Of a stretch of DNA of 64,000 nt, positions 20,426 to 29,031 are shown piece by piece; position 1 is the first letter of the stretch, and every line of letters begins with the position of its first letter. This DNA comes from Colwellia sp. Its GTDB lineage: Bacteria; Pseudomonadota; Gammaproteobacteria; Enterobacterales; Alteromonadaceae. Where the stretch lies: positions 1 to 64,000 of the forward strand of contig JAPHTO010000037.1 in the NCBI GenBank assembly GCA_026196955.1, in the 5' to 3' direction. Under the pieces are notes generated by a model. That model searched no databases, had not been told where the DNA came from, and saw nothing but the letters and a program-made list of their open reading frames with translations. The position numbers were made by a program, and so were the translations under genes.

Positions 20426-21793
20426 TTACGACGAAAGAGTTCTGATTAAGTTTGAATAATCTTCTTTAATATCATGTAGTTCTTCTCGTAAAGACTTAAC
20501 TTTACGACAAGCATGAAGTACGGTTGTATGATCTCTTCCGCCAAAAGCATCCCCTATTTCAGGCAAGCTATGGTTAGTTAACTCTTTAGATAATGCCATT
20601 GCTAATTGCCTAGGTCTAGCGACAGATCTATTTCTTCGTTTAGAAAGTAAATCAGCGACCTTAATCTTATAATATTCTGCAACGGTACGCTGAATATTAT
20701 CAATTGTAACTAATTTATCTTGTAGCGCTAATAAATCCCGCAGCGCTTCACGAACAAAATCGATAGTGATAGCGCGCCCAGTAAAGTTAGCATTAGCAAT
20801 GACACGATTGAGTGCCCCTTCTAGCTCGCGAACATTTGAACGAAGTCGCTTAGCGATAAAAAATGCAACTTCATCGGCAAGATTGATATGACTCTCTTGA
20901 GCTTTACGTTTTAAAATAGCAACACGAGTTTCAAGTTCAGGTGGTTCAATGGCTATAGTAAGCCCCCAGCCAAATCGAGATTTTAATCTGTCTTCAACGG
21001 CTACTTCTTTAGGATAACGATCACTGGTTAAAATGATCTGTTGATTTCCCTCTAACAAAGCATTAAAAGTATGGAAAAATTCTTCTTGGGTACGATCTTT
21101 GCCAGCGAAAAATTGAATATCATCAATCAATAAAGCATCTACACTACGATAATATTGCTTAAACTTTTCCATCTCGTTATTTTGTAGCGCTTTAACCATA
21201 TCTTGAACAAATCGCTCTGAATGCATATAGGCAATTTTTGCATTCGGATTATTTTGTAAAATACCATTACCAACCGCGTGTAATAAATGCGTTTTGCCTA
21301 AACCTGTTCCACCGTATATAAACAATGGGTTATAGGCTGCACCTGGATTATCCGCAACTTGCGATGCAGCGGCACGTGCTAGTTGGTTAGATTTACCCTC
21401 GACAAAGTTATCAAAAGTATACTTAACTCTTACATTCGCCTTTTTGGGTAAATTAGTTTCTGACTGAATAGCCGCCGCTGATGTGGCGTTTTTGTTATTA
21501 CCAGACTTTATTGCGTTGGTTGGCTGAGAAGATCCTGCAGAATTAAGTGGCTTACTGCCAACATCAAACTTAAGTAAATAAGAGTCTGCATCATCATTTA
21601 AGGTAATTAGTTCATTGATTCTGTTTACATATTTATCACGTACCCAATCTAAAACAAACCGGTTAGGTGCGTAAAGTGTCATGATATTATCGTCAACAAC
21701 ACATTGTAATGGCCGGATCCACATACTAAATTGTTGTGCAGGCAATTCTTCTTGCAATGCGGATAGGCATCGCTGCCAAAGTGAATGTTCCAA
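20426..21793 (-). CDS. dnaA: Chromosomal replication initiator DnaA
   Basis: AAA+ ATPase that binds DnaA boxes and opens oriC. Domain I is [28 protein letters not shown] short polar linker follows, then the AAA+ domain (Walker [17 protein letters not shown], Walker [10 protein letters not shown]) and a C-terminal helix-turn-helix with [12 protein letters not shown]. The track start is a TTG at 21805, but GGAG lies 6 bases before a second TTG at 21793. That start gives [10 protein letters not shown] (455 aa), which better fits the family N-terminus. No ATG is available nearby. It is the first gene of the operon; the upstream region contains DnaA boxes that may autoregulate it. Confidence 0.97.
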   Translation of the reverse strand: MEHSLWQRCLSALQEELPAQQFSMWIRPLQCVVDDNIMTLYAPNRFVLDWVRDKYVNRINELITLNDDADSYLLKFDVGSKPLNSAGSSQPTNAIKSGNNKNATSAAAIQSETNLPKKANVRVKYTFDNFVEGKSNQLARAAASQVADNPGAAYNPLFIYGGTGLGKTHLLHAVGNGILQNNPNAKIAYMHSERFVQDMVKALQNNEMEKFKQYYRSVDALLIDDIQFFAGKDRTQEEFFHTFNALLEGNQQIILTSDRYPKEVAVEDRLKSRFGWGLTIAIEPPELETRVAILKRKAQESHINLADEVAFFIAKRLRSNVRELEGALNRVIANANFTGRAITIDFVREALRDLLALQDKLVTIDNIQRTVAEYYKIKVADLLSKRRNRSVARPRQLAMALSKELTNHSLPEIGDAFGGRDHTTVLHACRKVKSLREELHDIKEDYSNLIRTLSS

Positions 21794-22371
21794 CCAAAAC
21801 TCCAAGGGAAAGTGAACTTATCTGCTTGCTAATAATATCTAACTTTTATAACAAGTGAATGAAAAAAGAAAAGATAGCGAATATATAAAATACACGTTAA
21901 CACGTAATGTATAAAACTAATTTATCAGATGACGCAAGCGGAAATTTTTATTATGTAGTGCCATTATCTCTATACTTATCCACAAGTGCAATATTGACTT
22001 TTAACAATTCTCAATTATTTTTATAAAAAATAAGCTAACACCTTGTAAATTTGGCATATTACCTACTTATTTATATTAAATTGATGCTAAAAAATGATTA
22101 ATAGTTTATTTAATTATTAAAAGATCTCTCCAAAGATCCACACCTTTATAAACAAAAAAGAAGCGCCTTTTTTAAAACTGTGGATATCAATGATCATTTT
22201 ATGAGATCTTTACGACGATCTGAACGATCGCTACAGGATCATTTAATAAATAAGCCGAGATAATATATTGACAATAGCTTAGTTAAGCTTTAGAATTCGG
22301 CCTCATTTTTTAGACCAGTGTGCTCATAACGGCTGTTTTGCCAGGGCAACAACAACCGACGGATTAGCGTA
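21794..22371. other. dnaA-rpmH intergenic region: DnaA boxes and GATC cluster (dnaA control / possible second origin element)
   Basis: A gene-free AT-rich stretch of 578 bp. A perfect DnaA box TTATCCACA lies at 21976-21984. Near-matches are AGATCCACA at 22134-22142 and, on the minus strand, ATATCCACA at 22179-22187. Seven GATC sites fall between 22123 and 22240 (about 118 bp), far above chance. The rpmH promoter is at 22268-22296. In Pseudomonas this interval is oriC; in E. coli it is the dnaA promoter region. The mioC-mnmG interval of this window has its own oriC-like features, so the role here is uncertain. Confidence 0.7.
22268..22296 (+). promoter_or_regulatory. Sigma70 promoter of rpmH-rnpA
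   Basis: A perfect -35 TTGACA (22268-22273), a 17-base spacer and a -10 TAGAAT (22291-22296, one mismatch). It lies about 75 bp before rpmH on the same strand. Confidence 0.85.
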
Positions 22372-22506
22372 ATGAAAAGAACATTTCAACCTAGCGTATT
22401 AAAGCGTAAGCGTAACCACGGATTCCGTGCTCGTATGGCAACTAAGAATGGCCGTGCTGTTATAGCTCGTCGCCGTGCTAAAGGCCGTGCTAGCCTTAGC
22501 GCTTAA
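22372..22506 (+). CDS. rpmH: 50S ribosomal protein L34
   Basis: 44 aa, too short for the ORF track. The translation begins [19 protein letters not shown] and ends in [12 protein letters not shown]. This is the invariant basic L34 sequence of the large ribosomal subunit. The usual start of rpmH-rnpA-yidD-yidC, with rnpA 35 bp downstream and a strong promoter upstream. Confidence 0.98.
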   Translation: MKRTFQPSVLKRKRNHGFRARMATKNGRAVIARRRAKGRASLSA

Positions 22507-22541
22507 TCTTAACTCCTTTTCTTTTAAGAAATAGAATTAAG

Positions 22542-22925
22542 ATGGTAACCAACAAGGTTACTTATGAATTTAATCGGGAGTCACGTCTGTTGACTCCCGG
22601 TCACTTTCAAGCAGTATTCAAAAAACCACTCAAATTTGGCTCTCGCCACTTTACTCTACTCATAACACCAACTCATTTACCTGAAGATTCAAGTAAAAGT
22701 AATCGTCTTGGCCTAGCTATTGCCAAAAAACGCGTAAAACTTGCCGTGCAGCGTAACCGCATCAAAAGAATTGTTAGAGAAAGCTTTCGATTAAATCAGC
22801 ATGATTTACCCGCTATTGACATGGTAGTTATGGTAAAGTCTGGTATTGATCAGCTCGACAATAAAGAAATCAACAAAGAATTAGCAAAGATATGGCGAAA
22901 AATAATTCAGCGCCACAAAAACTAA
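22542..22925 (+). CDS. rnpA: Ribonuclease P protein component
   Basis: Basic protein cofactor of the RNase P ribozyme, which matures tRNA 5' ends. The 127 aa include [12 protein letters not shown] and the RNR signature [14 protein letters not shown]. The gene overlaps yidD by 34 bases in another frame, an arrangement common in gammaproteobacteria. Confidence 0.97.
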   Translation: MVTNKVTYEFNRESRLLTPGHFQAVFKKPLKFGSRHFTLLITPTHLPEDSSKSNRLGLAIAKKRVKLAVQRNRIKRIVRESFRLNQHDLPAIDMVVMVKSGIDQLDNKEINKELAKIWRKIIQRHKN

Positions 22926-23140
22926 CGATAACCTGTATAAAGGGCTATCAGCGTTTTATCAGTCCTTTGCTAGGCTCTAATTGTCGATTTCACCCTACTT
23001 GCTCATGTTATGCCATTGAAGCAGTTGAACGCTTTGGCGTAATAAAAGGTGGATGGTTAGCAAGTAAACGAATAGTAAAGTGTCATCCATTAAATGAAGG
23101 TGGTGAAGATCCTGTTCCACCAGTAAAAAAAGACCAATAA
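22892..23140 (+). CDS. yidD: Membrane protein insertion efficiency factor YidD
   Basis: 82 aa. It has the family's conserved stretch [21 protein letters not shown], then [18 protein letters not shown]. It is a small membrane-associated protein that aids YidC-dependent insertion. The ATG at 22892 lies within rnpA (34-base overlap). A degraded second copy of its 3' portion follows at 23166-23240. Confidence 0.96.
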   Translation: MAKNNSAPQKLTITCIKGYQRFISPLLGSNCRFHPTCSCYAIEAVERFGVIKGGWLASKRIVKCHPLNEGGEDPVPPVKKDQ

Positions 23141-23165
23141 AGCTTGTGCTAGCACAATAATATAA

Positions 23166-23240
23166 TATTTTAGTCTACATATTTTAAAAGTTGGTTGGTT
23201 AACAGGCAAACGTATACTAAAATGCCACGCAGTTAAAACA
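23166..23240 (+). pseudogene. Relic of a duplicated yidD 3' end
   Basis: Between yidD and yidC, one plus frame reads HILKVGWLTGKRILKCHAVK. This closely parallels yidD's [20 protein letters not shown], including the K-GWL--KRI-KCH core. There is no start codon, an in-frame TAA lies at 23163-23165 and the upstream two thirds of the gene are missing. It looks like a decayed partial tandem duplication. Aligned over 45 bases the two DNA segments agree at roughly two thirds of positions by eye. Confidence 0.65.
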
Positions 23241-23269
23241 TTATCCCAAAAACAAGAGAAACAAATCTT

Positions 23270-24904
23270 ATGGAATCTCAACGCAGTCTGCTATTTATTG
23301 CGCTTATGGTTGTTACTTACTTACTTTTTAGTCAGTGGCAATTAGAAAATGCTCCAGTAGTTGAACAAGCTCCCGTTAGTCAAAACACAAATGTTGAACA
23401 AGCAGCCGATGCTGATTTTGTTCCTGAATCGACTGATGCTCTAGCACCAACTACCAAAACCTTAGCGGTAGGTGCAAAACTAATAACAGTTACCACTGAC
23501 ACACTAAGTATTAAAATTAATACTCAAGGTGGCGATATTGTTGAAGCTAAATTATTAAAATATGATACCGAGCAAGGTAATGACGTTCCATTTACCGTGA
23601 TGCAAAACGGCAATCAGAAATATGTTGCTCAATCAGGTTTAACTGGTGCTAATGGTCTTGATAGAATTATTAAAGGCCGTCCAATTTATGCTAGCGCTCA
23701 AAGCAGTTATGAATTAAATGGCGATAGTCTAACGGTAGACTTAACCTTTCAAGATGAACATGGCTTAGCTGTCATTAAACGTTATACCTTTAATGCTGGC
23801 AGTTACAGCGTTGCTGTTGATTATGTGATCAATAATAACACGGGTAATAGTGTGTCTGTACAAATGTACGGCCAGCTTAAGCAATCAACACTACAAGATG
23901 CCTCATCAGGTATGTTACCAACTTATCGTGGTGCCGCTTTTTCAACTAACGAAGATCGTTATGAAAAATATGATTTTGACGATATAGCCGAAGCAAACTT
24001 AAACAAAACAACACCAGGCGGTTGGGTTGCTATGCTTGAGCATTACTTTGTTTCTGCTTGGGTTCCAAATGCAACAGAAAACAACCAACTATATACCAGT
24101 TTAAGCAACAACCAAGAGGCTGTTATCGGTTTTAAAGCCCCTGCTGTAACCATCGACGCTGGCCAACAAGGTGCTACATCCGCTATTTTTTATGTTGGTC
24201 CTAAAGATCAGGAAGTATTAGAAAAAATAGCACCTAACTTAGATTTAACCATAGATTACGGCTTCTTATGGATGATCAGCCAACCACTATTTTGGTTATT
24301 GCTAACGATTCAAAGCTTTGTTTCAAACTGGGGTGTGGCAATCATTATAATCACCCTAATTGTTAAAGGTGGTATGTATCCTTTAACTAAAGCGCAATAT
24401 ACCTCAATGGCTAAAATGCGTGAGTTAGCACCTAAAATGGCGCAGTTAAAAGAGCGCTTTGGTGATGACAGACAAAAAATGTCACAAGCCACCATGGAAA
24501 TGTACCGTAAAGAAAAAGTAAACCCTGCTGGTGGTTGTTTACCACTACTTTTACAAATGCCTATTTTCCTTGCGCTTTACTGGGTATTTTTAGAAAGTGT
24601 TGAATTACGCCATGCACCGTTTATATTTTGGATTCAAGATTTATCGGCAATGGATCCATATTTTGTATTGCCTGTATTAATGGGTGTTAGTATGTATGTA
24701 ATGCAAAAAATGCAGCCAATGACGATACAAGATCCAATGCAACAAAAGATCATGCAATATATGCCTGTCGTTTTCTCTATCTTTATGGCTTGGTTCCCTT
24801 CTGGCTTAGTACTTTACTGGTTTATCAGTAACGTAATTTCAATTGTTCAAATGAAAATAATTTTCAACGGCATTGAAAAGAAAAAGCTAGCGAAAGCGAG
24901 TTAA
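23270..24904 (+). CDS. yidC: Membrane protein insertase YidC
   Basis: Inner-membrane insertase that acts alone or with SecYEG. The 544 aa open with MESQRSLLFIALMVVTYLLFSQWQ (first membrane segment). A large periplasmic beta-sandwich follows, then the conserved five-segment 60KD_IMP core. That core has the hydrophilic-groove region NWGVAIIIITLIVKG, the cytoplasmic loop MAKMRELAPKM and NPAGGCLPLLLQMPIF. Length and order (after rnpA-yidD, before mnmE) are standard. Confidence 0.98.
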   Translation: MESQRSLLFIALMVVTYLLFSQWQLENAPVVEQAPVSQNTNVEQAADADFVPESTDALAPTTKTLAVGAKLITVTTDTLSIKINTQGGDIVEAKLLKYDTEQGNDVPFTVMQNGNQKYVAQSGLTGANGLDRIIKGRPIYASAQSSYELNGDSLTVDLTFQDEHGLAVIKRYTFNAGSYSVAVDYVINNNTGNSVSVQMYGQLKQSTLQDASSGMLPTYRGAAFSTNEDRYEKYDFDDIAEANLNKTTPGGWVAMLEHYFVSAWVPNATENNQLYTSLSNNQEAVIGFKAPAVTIDAGQQGATSAIFYVGPKDQEVLEKIAPNLDLTIDYGFLWMISQPLFWLLLTIQSFVSNWGVAIIIITLIVKGGMYPLTKAQYTSMAKMRELAPKMAQLKERFGDDRQKMSQATMEMYRKEKVNPAGGCLPLLLQMPIFLALYWVFLESVELRHAPFIFWIQDLSAMDPYFVLPVLMGVSMYVMQKMQPMTIQDPMQQKIMQYMPVVFSIFMAWFPSGLVLYWFISNVISIVQMKIIFNGIEKKKLAKAS

Positions 24905-24944
24905 TCACGACAAGTTACACCCTGTAAATAATAGGTGTACAAAC

Positions 24945-24982
24945 AAAGGCGGCCTCTGCAAAGTTGGTCGCCTTTTTGTTTT
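24945..24982 (+). terminator. Intrinsic terminator after yidC
   Basis: The stem AAAGGCGGCC / GGTCGCCTTT has one G-T wobble and an 11-base loop, followed by TTGTTTTT. It separates the rpmH-rnpA-yidD-yidC unit from mnmE. Confidence 0.85.
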
Positions 24983-25050
24983 TATAGGATAGTAGGCTTT
25001 TATGCAGTAAAATGCCCCAAACTAGAATTTTGACCACTAACACAAACGCC

Positions 25051-26469
25051 ATGACATCAACATTTAACGAAAAAACTACTATTGCCGCGCAAGCAACAGC
25101 TCCTGGTCGTGGTGGTGTAGGTATTATTCGTGTTTCAGGGCCAGAAGCCAAAAACGTCGCCAAAATCATTTTAGGTAAAGTACCTGAAGTCAGAAAAGCA
25201 GAGTATTTACCTTTTGTGGGCGCTAATAACCAAGTATTAGATCAAGGTATAGCCCTTTATTTCCAAGCTCCTAATTCCTTCACAGGTGAAGATGTTATTG
25301 AGTTTCAAGGTCACGGTGGCCCAGTTATTTTAGATATGCTGCTAAAAGCAATTTTAGCTATACCTAAAGTAATTATGGCAAAACCTGGTGAGTTTAGTGA
25401 GCAGGCCTTTTTAAATGACAAGCTTGACTTAACCCAAGCAGAAGCTATCGCAGACTTGATTAACTCAAGCTCTGAGCAAGCAGCACGCTCTGCCCTACAC
25501 TCTTTGCAAGGAGACTTTTCCACACTAGTACATGAAATGGTAGAAAGCATCATACATTTGCGTATGTATGTTGAGGCAGCCATTGACTTTCCTGAAGAAG
25601 AAATTGATTTTTTAGCTGACAAAAAAATTGTTAATGACCTTAAAGCCATCATTAGCCAAGTTGAAGATGTACGAAAAAAAGCACATCAAGGCAGTATCAT
25701 ACGTGAAGGCATGCGTGTGGTTATTGCCGGTAAACCTAATGCTGGAAAATCAAGCCTATTAAACGCCTTAAGTGGCAAAGAAAGTGCCATAGTTACCGAT
25801 ATTGCCGGCACCACCCGTGATGTACTTGCAGAGCAAATACACATTGATGGTATGCCGCTGCATATCATTGATACTGCAGGTCTACGCGAAAGTGATGATA
25901 GAGTTGAACAAATAGGTATAGAGCGCGCTTGGCAAGAAATAAAACAAGCAGATCGCGTGTTATTAATGGTTGACGCTAGTGAAAACCATAGCGTTTTAGA
26001 AGATGAGCAAGATCTTAAAAGTTATTACCCTGAATTCTTTGAAAAGCTGCCGAGCAATATCGGCTTAACATTAGTTAGAAACAAAGCCGATCTTAATCAG
26101 GCTATTTCACCTGAAAATATTGGTTTAACTGAATTTACTGACAATCAGCAAATAAAACACACCATAGTCACCTTATCTGCCAAAACAGGTAACGGCGTTG
26201 ATGCACTGAAAGAGCACTTAAAAGCAATTATGGGCTACCAAGGTAGCACAGAGGGTGGATTTATGGCTAGAAGACGTCATTTAACCGCTTTAGACAACAC
26301 TCACCAGCATTTAATTACAGGCTTGGAGCAACTGGAATCTTTTGTTGCGGGCGAAATTCTGGCGGAAGAGTTACGTATTTGCCAGCAAGAATTAGATCAA
26401 ATCACCGGAGAGTTCACCAGTGATGATCTACTAAGCAAAATATTTAGTTCTTTTTGTATTGGTAAATAA
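25051..26469 (+). CDS. mnmE: tRNA modification GTPase MnmE
   Basis: With MnmG it forms the cmnm5U34 wobble modification of certain tRNAs. I take the ATG at 25051 (472 aa, [22 protein letters not shown]), which lines up with the short N-terminus of E. coli MnmE. The track start at 25012 would add 13 residues. The N-terminal folate-binding domain is followed by helices and the G domain: [14 protein letters not shown] (G1), DIAGTTRD (G2), DTAGLR (G3) and RNKAD (G4). The C-terminal CIGK carries the catalytic Cys. Its partner mnmG lies 5.8 kb downstream, beyond the cassette island. Confidence 0.97.
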   Translation: MTSTFNEKTTIAAQATAPGRGGVGIIRVSGPEAKNVAKIILGKVPEVRKAEYLPFVGANNQVLDQGIALYFQAPNSFTGEDVIEFQGHGGPVILDMLLKAILAIPKVIMAKPGEFSEQAFLNDKLDLTQAEAIADLINSSSEQAARSALHSLQGDFSTLVHEMVESIIHLRMYVEAAIDFPEEEIDFLADKKIVNDLKAIISQVEDVRKKAHQGSIIREGMRVVIAGKPNAGKSSLLNALSGKESAIVTDIAGTTRDVLAEQIHIDGMPLHIIDTAGLRESDDRVEQIGIERAWQEIKQADRVLLMVDASENHSVLEDEQDLKSYYPEFFEKLPSNIGLTLVRNKADLNQAISPENIGLTEFTDNQQIKHTIVTLSAKTGNGVDALKEHLKAIMGYQGSTEGGFMARRRHLTALDNTHQHLITGLEQLESFVAGEILAEELRICQQELDQITGEFTSDDLLSKIFSSFCIGK

Positions 26470-26492
26470 AACAAAAATCCTACCTGATCAAA

Positions 26493-26518
26493 TCACGCTT
26501 TCCCCCTAGAAAGCGTGA
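26493..26518. terminator. Hairpin after mnmE
   Basis: A perfect 10-bp stem TCACGCTTTC / GAAAGCGTGA with a 6-base loop, 24 bp after mnmE. The following bases (ACTTTCCTACTTT) are T-rich but not a clean run, so it is a plausible terminator of moderate strength. It marks the left edge of the accessory island. Confidence 0.55.
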
Positions 26519-26652
26519 ACTTTCCTACTTTCTACACTTTTATAAAAACACTGCTGATAAGTATTTGAAATATTGTGTAAATAAATATAGATTAATGATG
26601 AAAATAAGCTTATTTCCCGTCTAATAAGCTGTTAGTTTTAAAAGGAAGTGTT

Positions 26653-27330
26653 GTGCAACGTGATACAAAAGTAGCTAAGAATGTATCTGAGTATTTAAAT
26701 ATATTAAAAGAAAGTGGCTATATGAGTCTTTATCGAGGGCAAGAAGAAGATTGGCCTTTAATACCCTCAATAGGCAGAGTAAATGTTGTCGTTATAGAGG
26801 GATTACTTGAAGTCGAACAAAATATACTCGAAAGCCTAAAACTTCTTGGTCACCCTTTTTTTAAAGGTGATATTACAAATGAAAGTGACTGGATTTTACA
26901 TGCTCAACATTATGGATTGCCTTCAAGACTACTAGACTTTACAACTAATCCTCTAAAAGCCCTTTACTTTGCGGTTGAGTCAAATTCTGAATCAGATGGA
27001 GTTGTTTTTACAATAGATGAATATGGAGATGCGGAATTTCCATCATTAGAAATAAAGTCTGCGTGCTTTTACCGTCCAACGCATATTAATTCAAGGATTA
27101 CAGCACAAGAAAGTGCTTTTGCTGTTTTCCCTTTGGAATATAGTACGTTAGAAATGAAACCATTAGACGAATATACACAGCGTTCCTTAACTCAGAAAGT
27201 TATAATTCCAGCAGAGTCCAAAGAAGATATTAAAAAGGATTTAAGCATCTTGGGAATTAATAAAATGAGTATATATCCAGGTATTGAAGGGATTGTAGAA
27301 AAAATAAAAGAAGAGTGTGGTTTAACTTAA
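26653..27330 (+). CDS. FRG domain-containing protein (cassette 1)
   Basis: 225 aa, GTG start with AAGGAAG upstream. The N-terminal YRGQEEDWPLIPSIGR is the FRG-domain opening motif. HAQHYGLPSRLLDFTTNPLKALYFAVE is the second signature block of this family. The C-terminal SIYPGIEGIVEKIKEE also fits. The biochemical activity of FRG domains is not established; they are frequent in mobile and defence-associated loci, which is family knowledge and not proof here. It is the first gene of the cassette array, and its terminal codons overlap the following attC-like left box (GTTTAAC). Confidence 0.85.
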   Translation: MQRDTKVAKNVSEYLNILKESGYMSLYRGQEEDWPLIPSIGRVNVVVIEGLLEVEQNILESLKLLGHPFFKGDITNESDWILHAQHYGLPSRLLDFTTNPLKALYFAVESNSESDGVVFTIDEYGDAEFPSLEIKSACFYRPTHINSRITAQESAFAVFPLEYSTLEMKPLDEYTQRSLTQKVIIPAESKEDIKKDLSILGINKMSIYPGIEGIVEKIKEECGLT

Positions 27331-27428
27331 AACTTACAAGTCACTCAAAAGGACAAAAAAACAGTTGGCTTTTGCACCTTCGTCGCTGATTTTAGCCAAA
27401 ATTTTTACCGCTTAACGAGGCGTCATAC
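27320..27428 (+). repeat. attC-like site A
   Basis: About 109 bp. The left box GTTTAAC fits RYYYAAC exactly and covers codons just before the FRG stop. The right box is GTCATAC (GTTRRRY with one change). Internally TTGGCT and AGCCAA form an inverted repeat around a CTTCGTCGCTGATTTT core. The stretch CTCAAAAGGACAAA..ACAGTTGGC resembles the left half of Vibrio-type repeats. Confidence 0.65.
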
Positions 27429-27445
27429 ACAAGGAAGATAAGAGT

Positions 27446-27934
27446 TTGAGCAATATTTTAATCTTTGGTAATTCAAGTTCCGGTAAATCAACACTTGCAA
27501 AGAGCATGTGTAAAGATCAAGGCCTAGCGCATTTAGATTTAGATTCGTTTGCATGGGAAGCAACAACTCCCCCTCGAAGAAAAAGTTTAAACGCTTCTAA
27601 AAAAGACATTGATAATTTTATCAAAACAAATGATTCTTGGGTTATCGAGGGTTGTTATACTGACTTGCTAGAGCTAGCCAAATCACATTCCAGTGAAATA
27701 ATATTTATGAACTTACCAATTGAAGAGTGTATTTCAAATGCAAAATCTCGCCCTTGGGAACCCCATAAGTATAAATCAAAGCAAGCTCAAGACGAAAACT
27801 TGGAAATGTTAATTGACTGGATATGCCAATATAAACAAAGAGATGACACTTTCTCAATGGTTGCGCATCAAAATTTCTATAATAATTACATCGGTAAAAA
27901 ACGAATAATAAACAGTAATATAAAGTGCATATAG
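27446..27934 (+). CDS. P-loop adenylate kinase-like protein (cassette 2)
   Basis: 162 aa. TTG start at 27446, 8-9 bases after AAGGAAG. Walker A FGNSSSGKSTLAKSM at the N-terminus, then HLDLDSFAWE and the acceptor-type motif WVIEGCYTDLLELA. That pattern occurs in small AAA/shikimate- or adenylate-kinase-like proteins often annotated as P-loop kinases. The C-terminal half has basic residues (CISNAKSRPWEPHKY) like a lid region. The substrate is unknown. Confidence 0.75.
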   Translation: MSNILIFGNSSSGKSTLAKSMCKDQGLAHLDLDSFAWEATTPPRRKSLNASKKDIDNFIKTNDSWVIEGCYTDLLELAKSHSSEIIFMNLPIEECISNAKSRPWEPHKYKSKQAQDENLEMLIDWICQYKQRDDTFSMVAHQNFYNNYIGKKRIINSNIKCI

Positions 27935-28024
27935 CAAGACAATTAAGTCGGGCTCGTAACAGTTGGCTCAGTTTCGCTTCATATTTTAGCAAACTATTAA
28001 AGAGCCCCTTAATGGGCGTTAGTT
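27934..28024 (+). repeat. attC-like site B
   Basis: The clearest foldback of the set. TTAAG-TC-GGGCTC (27943-27955) pairs with GAGCCC-CTTAA (28002-28012), leaving two unpaired bases on one arm. The inner AGTTGGCT pairs with AGCAAACT (one mismatch) around CGCTTCATATTTT. The right box is GTTAGTT at 28018-28024, identical to the box at 26631. Unpaired bases in an imperfect stem are a hallmark of attC. I find no clean RYYYAAC left box at the expected position. Confidence 0.75.
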
Positions 28025-28044
28025 TATACAACGGATAGGGTTGA

Positions 28045-28434
28045 ATGAATCCAGATTATACGAAATATACACTTGTAGAGTTGTATGATGTTAAAGATAA
28101 CATTGATAACGAGTCTTATCCCGAACGATATGCTTCACTATTAAATGAGATAAGAAAGCGAGAGATGACCCCTGAGAAGGAACCTGAGCCTCAGAAGCCT
28201 AATAAAAAAAATAAAGCTTACATTGCAAGATTTATAATGCTCCTTTGCATTCCTTTTTTTTCATGGCAATTAATTAATGCATATAAGCATGGTTCGATTC
28301 ATTTCAAAAATGATCATGTATATCACCTTAGTGCACAACCAACAGCGTTTTATGTAGCTGTTTTGATTCATGTGATTTGTCTTTTGATAGCATTACGTAC
28401 AGTGTTTAAAGGTTTGGGACAAAGTAATGCTTAA
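28045..28434 (+). CDS. Hypothetical small membrane protein (cassette 3)
   Basis: 129 aa. The N-terminal ~45 residues are charged and probably helical (LYDVKDNIDNESYPERYASLLNEIRKRE). A Pro/Lys-rich linker (EKEPEPQKPNKKNK) follows, then two hydrophobic segments (FIMLLCIPFFSWQLI and FYVAVLIHVICLLIAL). The YPER--LL-EI-KR pattern recurs in small uncharacterised proteins as I recall; no function can be named. The stop lies inside the left box (GCTTAAC) of attC-like site C. Confidence 0.75.
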   Translation: MNPDYTKYTLVELYDVKDNIDNESYPERYASLLNEIRKREMTPEKEPEPQKPNKKNKAYIARFIMLLCIPFFSWQLINAYKHGSIHFKNDHVYHLSAQPTAFYVAVLIHVICLLIALRTVFKGLGQSNA

Positions 28435-28527
28435 CAAGAAAATAAACAGAGCCTCAAAACAATTGTTTTTTGCTCCTTCATCACTTATTTTACCAATTAT
28501 TATCAGCCCATTAAACGGGTGTTATGT
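28429..28527 (+). repeat. attC-like site C
   Basis: The left box GCTTAAC matches RYYYAAC and includes the TAA stop of the gene before it. The right box is GTTATGT. The core CTCCTTCATCACTTATTTTACCAATT aligns with site A (CACCTTCGTCGCTGATTTTAGCCAAA). The terminal CCCATTAAACGGGTGTTATG resembles the right end of Vibrio-type repeats. Length 99 bp. Confidence 0.68.
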
Positions 28528-28554
28528 GTAGCAGAAACCGCTAAGGAGTGATAC

Positions 28555-29031
28555 ATGTCTGATATTATTATCAGAGGCGCAAATTTAAATGACTTGCCGA
28601 CTTTACTTGAGTTTGAGCAGCATATAATAACTGCAGAGCGCCCTTATGATAACCACTTAAAAGATGATCCTATTTCATATTATGATTTGAAGGAGCTCAT
28701 CTTGTCAGAAAAAGCAGAAGTACTTGTCGCTGAAGTATCCAATGAAATAGTCGGCTCTGGATATGCACAAATAAAAGAATCAAAACCATATATGAAGCAT
28801 GATTTACATTCTTATCTAGGTTTCATGTATGTCGCACCTAATTATAGAGGTAAAGGCATTAATAAGTTGATACTCAACGCCCTTCAGGCATGGAGCAAAG
28901 CCCAAAATGTATATCACTGTATTTTAGATGTATATTCAGGTAATCAGCTAGCTATAAGGGCTTACGAAAAAGTAGGATTCAAGAGTAATCTCATTGAAAT
29001 GTGTGTATCTTTAGATGAAACACACACATAA
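28555..29031 (+). CDS. GNAT family N-acetyltransferase (cassette 4)
   Basis: 158 aa. IIRGANLNDLPTLLEFEQHI is the usual GNAT opening. LGFMYVAPNYRGKGINKLILNAL holds motif A (the acetyl-CoA loop, here YRGKGI). AIRAYEKVGFKSN is motif B. Acetyl-CoA-dependent acetylation of an unknown acceptor is expected; such genes are common as integron cassettes. The TAA stop falls in the left box (ACATAAC) of site D. Confidence 0.9.
   Translation: MSDIIIRGANLNDLPTLLEFEQHIITAERPYDNHLKDDPISYYDLKELILSEKAEVLVAEVSNEIVGSGYAQIKESKPYMKHDLHSYLGFMYVAPNYRGKGINKLILNALQAWSKAQNVYHCILDVYSGNQLAIRAYEKVGFKSNLIEMCVSLDETHT

Noticed and set aside
24916-24939. TACACC...GGTGTA hairpin after yidC
   Set aside because: Short stem with a 12-base loop; the stronger terminator just downstream explains the region.
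27705-28031. 108-aa minus ORF across cassette 2 and attC-like site B
   Set aside because: Covers the strongly supported P-loop gene and the palindromic repeat; no recognisable protein features.
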